A stretch of 64,000 nt of DNA. It comes from Mycolicibacterium crocinum (GTDB taxonomy: Bacteria > Actinomycetota > Actinomycetes > Mycobacteriales > Mycobacteriaceae). Where the stretch lies: positions 5,456,001-5,520,000 of the forward strand of contig NZ_CP092362.2 in NCBI RefSeq assembly GCF_022370635.2, in the 5' to 3' direction. Below the pieces are notes generated by a model. The model did not search any database, was not told where the DNA came from, and was given only the letters and a program-made list of their open reading frames with translations. The stretch's first letter is position 1, and each line of letters begins with the position of its first letter. The position numbers and the translations under genes are program-made. Below are positions 58,155 through 64,000 of the stretch, one piece after another.

Positions 58155-59048
58155 TCAGCTTGTAGCGACTCGCTGTTCATGCGTGAACGGCTTCTCGCTG
58201 TCCACGTTCGGTGTGCCGTCCGGGCTGCGCTGCTCGCCCTGGTTCTTCCGTGCGTCACCGCCGAGCCACTGCTCGGTCGGGTTGGAGACGTACTCCCACT
58301 CCATGCCGTCCGGCCACGGGCCCTGACCCTGGTTCCACGGGCCGCGGACGTCGCCGTCGCCGTTCGACATGTTGAACGCGACGTTCTGGAAACGCTCGTC
58401 GCCGGCGAGATGCCCCGGCGGGAAGTTCACCGGCAGTTCGTTGATCGCGGCGGTGAACTGCTGGTAGTGCGCCACTTCGCGGGTCATCAAGAACGTCAAC
58501 GTGTCCTGGACGCCCGGATCGTCGGTGAACTGCTTGAGGTATTCGTAGACGATCTTGGCCCGCGATTCGGCGGCCAGGTTGCTGCGAAGGTCCACTGACG
58601 GGTCCCCGTTGGAGTTCACGTACGCGCCACTCCATGGCACGCCTTGCGAGTTGCTGACATCCGGGCCGCCGCCGGTCAGTGCGAAGTACAGCGGATTTAC
58701 CGCGACCTCGTGAATCACCGACTCGCGGCCATCCTTGCTGGCGATCGCCGGCATCCAGTCACACTTTTCGTTGGCCAGCTTGAGATCGTCGTTGAGTCCG
58801 TCGAGCAGCATGGTGATCATCGATCCGACCATCTCGAGGTGGCTGAGTTCCTCGGTGGCGATGTCCATGAACAGGTCGTACATCTTCGGGTTCTTGCCGC
58901 GCAGGATGAATGCCTGGGTGAAGTACTGCATCGCCGCTTTCAATTCGCCGTTGGCACCGCCGAATTGCTCTTGCAGCAGGGTGGCGAAGCGCGGGTCGGG
59001 TTGATTGACCCGCACCTCGAATTGAAGGTCTTTGTTGTGGATGAACAT
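58155..59048 (-). CDS. Manganese catalase
   Basis: A 297-residue dimanganese catalase: 2 H2O2 gives O2 and water. The ligand pattern is visible in order: Glu in GELKAAMQYF, Glu and His in ATEELSHLEM, Glu in NLAAESRAKIVYE, His in TREVAHYQQF. The length and N-terminus MFIHNKDLQFEVRV match the family. ATG at 59048 has an AGAAGGGGGA site; an earlier extension is not conserved. A non-haem peroxide defence next to hemerythrin and the diiron oxidase. Confidence 0.95.
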   Translation of the reverse strand: MFIHNKDLQFEVRVNQPDPRFATLLQEQFGGANGELKAAMQYFTQAFILRGKNPKMYDLFMDIATEELSHLEMVGSMITMLLDGLNDDLKLANEKCDWMPAIASKDGRESVIHEVAVNPLYFALTGGGPDVSNSQGVPWSGAYVNSNGDPSVDLRSNLAAESRAKIVYEYLKQFTDDPGVQDTLTFLMTREVAHYQQFTAAINELPVNFPPGHLAGDERFQNVAFNMSNGDGDVRGPWNQGQGPWPDGMEWEYVSNPTEQWLGGDARKNQGEQRSPDGTPNVDSEKPFTHEQRVATS

Positions 59049-59133
59049 CCGTCCCCCTTCTACTTGTTTGGGTCTGGCCCGGTTACCCCGCGGGTTAGGT
59101 GCCAAACGCCCGGCAGAACAAGGGATTACGCTG

Positions 59134-60120
59134 TCAGTTGGCCGCCTCGCGCAGCTTGGCCAGCAGCGGCTCGGCGGCGTTGGCCAGGAATTCGTCCTGC
59201 CCCTCATCGCCGATCTGCACCAGCGCGATATCGGTGAACCCGGCCTCCCAGTAGGCACTCACCGCTTCGACGATGGCGTCCAGATCCGGTCCGCAGGGGA
59301 TGCTTTCGGCGACGTCCTCTTCGGTGACGTACTGCGTAGCGCCCGCGAAACCGGCCGGGGTCGGCAGGTCGGCGTTGACATCCCAGCCACCGCCGAACCA
59401 GCGGAACTGCTCGTGCGCTCGTTTGATCGCGGCGTCACGATCGGGATCCCAGCACACCGGGATCTGCCCGATCACCCGGCCGCCGCCGGCCAGACCGGTG
59501 GCCTGACGGGCGCCGTGCCAGCCGTCGACGAGCTTGCCGTCGGGTTCGACCGCGATCATGTGGTCGCTCGCGGTGGCGAAAGCCTCCAGCGAGCGCTCGC
59601 CGGAGACTGCGACACCGATGGTGACCGGCACGTCGGGAACATCCCAGATCCGCGCCGAATCAACCTGGAAATACTCACCCTTGTAGTCGACGAGCTCACC
59701 GCTCAACAACTCGCGGATGATCGCGATCGCCTCTTTGAGCATGTCCTGGCGACGCTGAATCGTGGGCCAGCCCCTGCCGACAACGTGTTCGTTGAGATTC
59801 TCACCCGAACCCAGCCCGAGCGTGAATCTACCGTCGGCCAGAATCTGCAAGGTCGCGGCCTGTTGCGCGACGACGGCGGGGTGGTAACGCATCGTCGGGC
59901 ATGTCACGTAGGTGTAGAGGTCGACCCGTTCCGTCGCGTGGGCGACCGCACCCAGCATGGTCCAAGCGTTGGGCGCGTGGCCCTGTGAGGTCAGCCAAGG
60001 CGAGAAGTGGTCACTGGAGACCTCGAAGTCGAAGCCCACTTGTTCGGCCGAAACCGCGTAGCGCACAAGCTCTTTGGGCCCGCTCTGTTCGGTCATCAGG
60101 GTGTATCCGAAACGCGTCAT
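59134..60120 (-). CDS. F420-dependent (LLM class) oxidoreductase
   Basis: A 328-residue luciferase-like TIM-barrel enzyme of the F420-dependent glucose-6-phosphate-dehydrogenase-like branch (FGYTLMTEQSGP start, DHFSPWL, GSGENLNEHVVG, ATASDHMIAVEPDG motifs). In mycobacteria, these use coenzyme F420 to reduce or oxidise diverse substrates and aid redox stress tolerance. Substrate unknown. Located behind the Mn catalase gene with 85 bases between them. Confidence 0.87.
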   Translation of the reverse strand: MTRFGYTLMTEQSGPKELVRYAVSAEQVGFDFEVSSDHFSPWLTSQGHAPNAWTMLGAVAHATERVDLYTYVTCPTMRYHPAVVAQQAATLQILADGRFTLGLGSGENLNEHVVGRGWPTIQRRQDMLKEAIAIIRELLSGELVDYKGEYFQVDSARIWDVPDVPVTIGVAVSGERSLEAFATASDHMIAVEPDGKLVDGWHGARQATGLAGGGRVIGQIPVCWDPDRDAAIKRAHEQFRWFGGGWDVNADLPTPAGFAGATQYVTEEDVAESIPCGPDLDAIVEAVSAYWEAGFTDIALVQIGDEGQDEFLANAAEPLLAKLREAAN

Positions 60121-60163
60121 GCGCGACGGGTACCCCCACGTCAGATACCGAAACGAACGCGGG

Positions 60164-60628
60164 CTACAAGCGCGCCTTCACTGCCGCAGACAGTCGCGAT
60201 CCGTCGGCCTTGCCCGCGGCGATCGCAGTGGCGGCCTTCATCACCAGGCCCATCTGTCTTGCCGACGGTCGCTCCCCGATCTCTTCGGCCACCTGCGCGA
60301 TCGCGGTATCGGCCACGTCGGCCACCTCCGCGTCGGTCAACGGTGTCGGTAGGTACTCGTCGATGATCCGCGCCTCGGCGTGCTCCTCGGCGGCGAGCTC
60401 ACCGCGGCCGTTCTGGGTGTAGATCTCCGCGGACTCGCTGCGCTTCTTGGACTCCCTCGCGAGGACCTTCAGCACGTCCTCGTCGGAAAGATCCCGCGCC
60501 TGCTTGCCCGAGACCTCCTCGGTCTGGATCGCCGCGAGCAGCAGCCGCAACGTCGCGGTGCGCAACTTGTCCTGGGTCTTCATCGCTTCGGTGAGGTCCG
60601 ATCTCAGCCGGTCCTTGAGCTCCGCCAT
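60164..60628 (-). CDS. GatB/YqeY-domain protein (Rv3688c-like)
   Basis: A 154-residue protein with the helical YqeY domain (LRSDLTEAMKTQDKLRTATL, EIGERPSARQMGLVMKA and the final LSAAVKARL), related to the tail of GatB that contacts tRNA, but free-standing. The exact size equals Rv3688c. ATG at 60628 is chosen; a longer upstream frame crosses the divergent gene's promoter. Marks the return to the M. tuberculosis gene order. Role uncertain. Confidence 0.92.
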   Translation of the reverse strand: MAELKDRLRSDLTEAMKTQDKLRTATLRLLLAAIQTEEVSGKQARDLSDEDVLKVLARESKKRSESAEIYTQNGRGELAAEEHAEARIIDEYLPTPLTDAEVADVADTAIAQVAEEIGERPSARQMGLVMKAATAIAAGKADGSRLSAAVKARL

Positions 60629-60727
60629 GGCGCAAACGCTACGCGCCCGGGATGGCCGGGACGTTGAGAAATACCCCGACGGTCGACAGGATGGGCTGAT
60701 GAGCAACGACGTCGGGGGCGTTCGCCG

Positions 60728-61945
60728 GTGACGACTCCGCCTGCCGGACCGCCAGGACCGCCGCCGGGATGGCCTGGTCAACCACCATTCCCGCCGCCCG
60801 GCTATCCCCCGTCGGGGTACCCACCGCCGGGTTATGGGCCGCCGGGATACCCACCACCCGGGTACGGCCCGCCGGGGTATCCGCCGCCTGGCTACCCACC
60901 GGCTGGTTACACCCCGGTCGGCTACGGACCTCCGGGCTACCCCCCACCGGGATATCCGCCGCCGGGTTGGGCCGGCCCGCGTAAGCCGGGCATCATCCCG
61001 CTGCGCCCGCTGTCGCTCAGCGACATCTTCAATGGCGCCGTCGGTTACATCCGGGCCAACCCGAAAGCCACGTTGGGCCTGACGACGGTCGTCGTGGTGG
61101 TCACCCAGGCCTTGGCACTGATCCTGCAGCTGGGCCCGCTGCTCTCGATGGGCAAGGTCGGTTCCGAGACCGGCGAGGAGTTGTCCACACCGGCACTGGT
61201 GGGTTCCGCGGCGTCCAGCGTGACCAGCGGTGTGACCACAGCGCTGGCCGGAATCCTGCTGGCCGGCATGCTCACCGTCGTGGTCGGCCGAGCGGTGTTC
61301 GGCGCCAAGATCACCGTCGGCGAGGCATGGCATCGGCTCCGCGGCCGACTGTGGGCACTGATCGGCTTCAGCGCTCTGGAAGTCCTCGCCGCAGTGCTGC
61401 TGATCGGAGTGGTCGTGGCGGTCATCGCCGGCATCGCGGTCGCGGCCAACGGCACCGCCGCGGTGATCGTCGGCATCCCGCTGGTGCTCGCGTTGATCGC
61501 TGCGCTGGTTTATCTGTACACGTCCCTGTCGTTCGCGCCGGTGGCTGTCGTGCTGGAGCGCAAGCCGATTGTCGCGTCGATCCGTCGCTCATTTGGGTTG
61601 GTACGCAATCATTTCTGGCGGGTATTCGGCATCCGACTGCTCGCCTCGGTGGTGGCCGGAGTCATCGCCGGCGCGGTCTCGGTCCCGTTCAGCCTTGCCG
61701 GGCAGCTGTTTCTGATCGGCGGAAGCTCGTCGGGATCGATCGTCCTCGCGACCACTCTGGCGGCGATCGGGGGCGCGATCGCCCAGATCATCACCGCGCC
61801 GTTCACCGCGGGCGTGACGGTGCTGCTCTACACCGATACCCGCATCCGCGCAGAAGCGTTCGATCTGGCGCTGCAGAGCGCCACCGGCGCCGCGGCCGTC
61901 GACAATGAGACCGCCGACAATCTGTGGCTCGCACCGGGGCGTTGA
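60728..61945 (+). CDS. Proline/tyrosine-rich polytopic membrane protein (Rv3689-like)
   Basis: A 405-residue protein. The first ~85 residues are GYPPPG-type repeats (PPGYGPPGYPPPGY and so on), cytoplasmic and disordered; then about six membrane helices with the glycerophosphoryl-diester-phosphodiesterase membrane-domain look (LSLSDIFNGAVGYIRANPKA, RSFGLVRNHFWRVFGI). Corresponds to Rv3689. First gene of the moxR operon; GTG at 60728 starts it. Function unknown. Confidence 0.8.
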   Translation: MTTPPAGPPGPPPGWPGQPPFPPPGYPPSGYPPPGYGPPGYPPPGYGPPGYPPPGYPPAGYTPVGYGPPGYPPPGYPPPGWAGPRKPGIIPLRPLSLSDIFNGAVGYIRANPKATLGLTTVVVVVTQALALILQLGPLLSMGKVGSETGEELSTPALVGSAASSVTSGVTTALAGILLAGMLTVVVGRAVFGAKITVGEAWHRLRGRLWALIGFSALEVLAAVLLIGVVVAVIAGIAVAANGTAAVIVGIPLVLALIAALVYLYTSLSFAPVAVVLERKPIVASIRRSFGLVRNHFWRVFGIRLLASVVAGVIAGAVSVPFSLAGQLFLIGGSSSGSIVLATTLAAIGGAIAQIITAPFTAGVTVLLYTDTRIRAEAFDLALQSATGAAAVDNETADNLWLAPGR

Positions 61946-61958
61946 CGCGCCGATCACC

Positions 61959-62612
61959 ATGCCTGCCATCGACATCGACCGGGATGCTGCCCACGACGCG
62001 GCCCAGCGTGAGCTGGCCAAACCGATCTACCCGAAGGAGTCGTTGACCGACCGGCTCAGTGAATGGCTGCAGGAGCTGCTGTACCGGGTGATCGCCAAGG
62101 GGTCGTCGATCCCCGGTGGCTGGTTGACCATCGCGGTGCTGGCGATCGTCGTGCTGATCGCATTCATTGTCGCGGTGCGGATCGCCAGGACCACGATGCG
62201 GACCAACCGCGGCGCCGACGCCGGACTGTTCGGCACCCGGGAGCTCAGCGCCGCCGAGCATCGAGCCACGGCGGAGTCGTATGCCGCGCAGGGCAACTGG
62301 GCCGCGGCGATTCGGCACCGGCTTCGCGCGGTGGCCCGCCACCTCGAGGAGAGCGGTCTGCTCAATCCGGTTCCCGGTCGCACCGCCAACGAGCTCGCCC
62401 GTGACGCCGGTGAGCTGTTGCCGGCATTCGGCGGCGAGATGAGGCGGGCGGCAACGGTATTCAACGATGTCACCTATGGCGAACAGCCGGGCAGTGAATC
62501 CGACTACCGGATGGTTGCCGACCTGGACGAGGCGCTGCGCCGCCACGCCACCCCAACCGGTCACGACGCGGATGGCACCGTCGTCCCCGACACGTGGGCC
62601 CCGCTGCGGTGA
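61959..62612 (+). CDS. DUF4129 membrane protein (Rv3690-like)
   Basis: A 217-residue protein, the same length as Rv3690. One central membrane helix (WLTIAVLAIVVLIAFIVAV), then the DUF4129 domain (AIRHRLRAVARHLEESGLL, GRTANELARDAGELLP, FNDVTYGEQPG). DUF4129 proteins occur in MoxR operons and transglutaminase-like systems. ATG 61959 lies 13 bases after the previous stop. Overlaps the next start (GTGA). Confidence 0.87.
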   Translation: MPAIDIDRDAAHDAAQRELAKPIYPKESLTDRLSEWLQELLYRVIAKGSSIPGGWLTIAVLAIVVLIAFIVAVRIARTTMRTNRGADAGLFGTRELSAAEHRATAESYAAQGNWAAAIRHRLRAVARHLEESGLLNPVPGRTANELARDAGELLPAFGGEMRRAATVFNDVTYGEQPGSESDYRMVADLDEALRRHATPTGHDADGTVVPDTWAPLR

Positions 62613-63730
62613 GCACCACCGTCGGCCAGCGATGGCGTACCGGACGCTGGATTGCCCTGGCGCTGATCGTCATCTCGGTGATCGCCGCGGTCAGCGCCTT
62701 CCTCACCGCACCGCGCCCGGGTGGCCGCATGGATCCGGATTCGACCGGGCCCGATGGCGCGCACGCACTGGTCGCGCTGCTTCGCGACCGCGGCGTCGAC
62801 GTCGTGGTCGCCTCCACCGTGGCCGACGTCGAGCGGGCCGCCCGGCCGGACACCCTGCTGCTGGCGGCCGAGACGTACTACACCCGGGGTGAGGATCTGC
62901 TGAGCCGGTTGGCGGCTGTCCCCGGTGACCGGCTTCTGCTGGAACCCACCTCGCGGGTGCGGCAGTCACTGGCTCCGGGCATCCGCATCGACAGCGCGAC
63001 CATGCTCACCTCCGAGCCCGATTGCGATCTGCGCGAGGCGAATCGGGCCGGGACCGTGCAGCTGGGTGCCACCGACACCTACGAGAAGGCCGGCGATGCC
63101 GACGTGACCCGCTGTTATGGCGGAGCCCTGGTGCGCTATCAAGACGGCGGCCGGACCGTCACCGTCGTCGGCAGCGCGGACTTCATGACCAACGGCGGAT
63201 TGCTCCGCGAGGGCAACGCGGCCCTCGCGATGAACTTGGCCGGTGAGCAGCCGCGGCTGATCTGGTTCGCACCGCAGAAGCCCGAAGGCGACGGAGCGGC
63301 AGGATCGTCACTGACCGACCTGATGCCCGATGCGGTCACCTGGCTGTTATGGCAGCTGTGTCTGGTCGTAGCGCTGCTGGCCGTGTGGCAGGGCCGACGG
63401 CTGGGTCCGCTGGTCGCCGAGAAGCTGCCGGTGGTGGTGCGCGCCTCGGAGACGGTCGAGGGCCGCGCCCGGCTCTACCGGTCTCGCCGGGCCCGCGGCC
63501 AGGCCGCCGAAGCCCTGCGCACCGCGACGTTGCAGCGGCTGACTCCGCGACTCGGCTTGGGTCCCAACGCTTCTCCTGCCGCGATCACCTCCGCCATCGC
63601 CCAGCGTTACGCCGGAGATCCGAACGCTGTGCAGCATCTGCTGTTCGGACCGCCGCCGTCAACCGATTCCGATCTGCTTCATCTGGCCAATGCACTCGAC
63701 GACATCGAAAGGCAGGTCACGACGTCGTGA
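62609..63730 (+). CDS. DUF4350 membrane protein (Rv3691-like)
   Basis: A 373-residue protein with an N-terminal membrane helix ([19 protein letters not shown]), a DUF4350 domain resembling a glutamine-amidotransferase-like fold in the periplasm ([30 protein letters not shown]), and a second helix near residue 255 ([19 protein letters not shown]), then a charged cytoplasmic tail. Start GTG overlaps the DUF4129 stop, and its stop overlaps moxR. Part of the MoxR complex. Confidence 0.88.
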   Translation: MSTTVGQRWRTGRWIALALIVISVIAAVSAFLTAPRPGGRMDPDSTGPDGAHALVALLRDRGVDVVVASTVADVERAARPDTLLLAAETYYTRGEDLLSRLAAVPGDRLLLEPTSRVRQSLAPGIRIDSATMLTSEPDCDLREANRAGTVQLGATDTYEKAGDADVTRCYGGALVRYQDGGRTVTVVGSADFMTNGGLLREGNAALAMNLAGEQPRLIWFAPQKPEGDGAAGSSLTDLMPDAVTWLLWQLCLVVALLAVWQGRRLGPLVAEKLPVVVRASETVEGRARLYRSRRARGQAAEALRTATLQRLTPRLGLGPNASPAAITSAIAQRYAGDPNAVQHLLFGPPPSTDSDLLHLANALDDIERQVTTS

Positions 63731-64000
63731 CGAATTTCGCCCCACCTCCCGCCCCAATCGCCGAGCACGACGCGGCCCGCTCCGCCCTGCTCGCCCTGCG
63801 CGGCGAACTCGCCAAGGCCGTCGTCGGTCAGGACGCCGTGGTGAGCGGGCTGGTGATCGCGCTGCTGTGCCGCGGACATGTTCTGTTGGAAGGTGTTCCG
63901 GGCGTGGCGAAGACGCTGCTGGTGCGTGCGCTGTCCGCCGCACTGCAACTGGACTTCAAGCGGGTGCAGTTCACGCCCGACCTGATGCCGGGTGATGTCA
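63727..64000 (+). CDS. moxR2: MoxR-family AAA+ ATPase (3' end outside window)
   Basis: Only the first 91 residues are present. They contain [20 protein letters not shown] and the Walker [15 protein letters not shown] near residue 57, followed by [16 protein letters not shown] (part of the sensor/Walker B region). MoxR proteins act as chaperones for membrane or metal-containing complexes. GTG at 63727 overlaps the DUF4350 stop (GTGA). By order it corresponds to Rv3692. Confidence 0.9.
   Translation, partial: MTNFAPPPAPIAEHDAARSALLALRGELAKAVVGQDAVVSGLVIALLCRGHVLLEGVPGVAKTLLVRALSAALQLDFKRVQFTPDLMPGDV

Noticed and set aside
60164-61333. Long minus-strand frame extending the YqeY gene by 235 residues
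   Set aside because: The extension is antisense to the Rv3689-like repeats and shows no domain. ATG 60628 gives the exact family length.

Overview
The window is high-GC actinobacterial chromosome, most likely from an environmental, fast-growing-type mycobacterium (Mycolicibacterium). From memory, with no database search, the gene order follows Mycobacterium tuberculosis H37Rv from about Rv3630 to Rv3692: the flippase, GT2 and epimerase cluster, HolB, adenylate cyclase, TopA, CspA, a DUF1998 helicase, a Tad pilus locus, Ssd, Acs, EphE, MarP, Nth, Crp, two ArsA-like ATPases, WhiB4, PonA2, Cds1, YqeY and a MoxR operon. I see no insertion sequence, prophage, integrase or CRISPR array.

Layout. 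1-9.9 kb: cell-envelope and glycan genes. These are the 3' end of a Pls/PosA-type NRPS-like protein, an M1 peptidase, a Wzx/MATE-like flippase, a polyprenyl-phosphate GT2 enzyme, a DUF2304 protein, a GalE-type epimerase and a large membrane protein, then a carboxymuconolactone-decarboxylase-like gene. 10-20 kb: a secreted small protein, tRNA-Thr, HolB, a membrane adenylate cyclase, TopA, CspA and an MrfA-like helicase. 20.4-25.9 kb: a PAS/GAF-type protein and, on the opposite strand, a compact Tad/Flp locus (ssd/tadZ, tadA, tadB, tadC, flp, tadE and a TadG-like gene). 26-27.5 kb: two intergenic regions flanking a HAD phosphatase gene, carrying the 6C sRNA (minus strand) and the Ms1/MTS2823-type RNAP-binding sRNA (plus strand). 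27.5-46.1 kb: a degenerate Fic-like protein, Acs, two trypsin-like proteases (one MarP), an epoxide-hydrolase-like protein, a Nudix enzyme, a thioredoxin-like protein, Nth, Crp, an MBL hydrolase, RidA, BagA/BagB-like ATPases, WhiB4, PonA2, a phosphoesterase and a cysteine-synthase-like enzyme.

From tRNA-Pro (46.35 kb) to yqeY (60.2 kb) the content is accessory compared with M. tuberculosis. It holds a Met/Gly/Pro-rich secreted protein with a cupredoxin and a SHOCT membrane protein, a CmtR-like metal sensor with a CDF-like transporter, a methyltransferase, a secreted esterase, a flavin dehydrogenase, and a redox group: haem-oxygenase-like diiron oxidase, CDGSH iron-sulfur protein, NPPY methyltransferase, hemerythrin, Mn catalase and an F420-type oxidoreductase. 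The window ends in a MoxR/DUF4129/DUF4350 operon.

How it fits together. The cyclase (cAMP source), Crp (cAMP sensor) and two good CRP-type sites lie within 25 kb. One site overlaps the predicted Ms1 promoter; the other sits directly upstream of acs. WhiB4, the ArsA-like pair, hemerythrin, Mn catalase, CDGSH and thioredoxin-like genes form a redox theme. PonA2, MarP, the Pls protein, the flippase and the glycosyltransferase form a cell-envelope theme. The best candidates for undescribed biology are the diiron oxidase/CDGSH/methyltransferase cluster and the Met-rich cupredoxin cluster behind tRNA-Pro.
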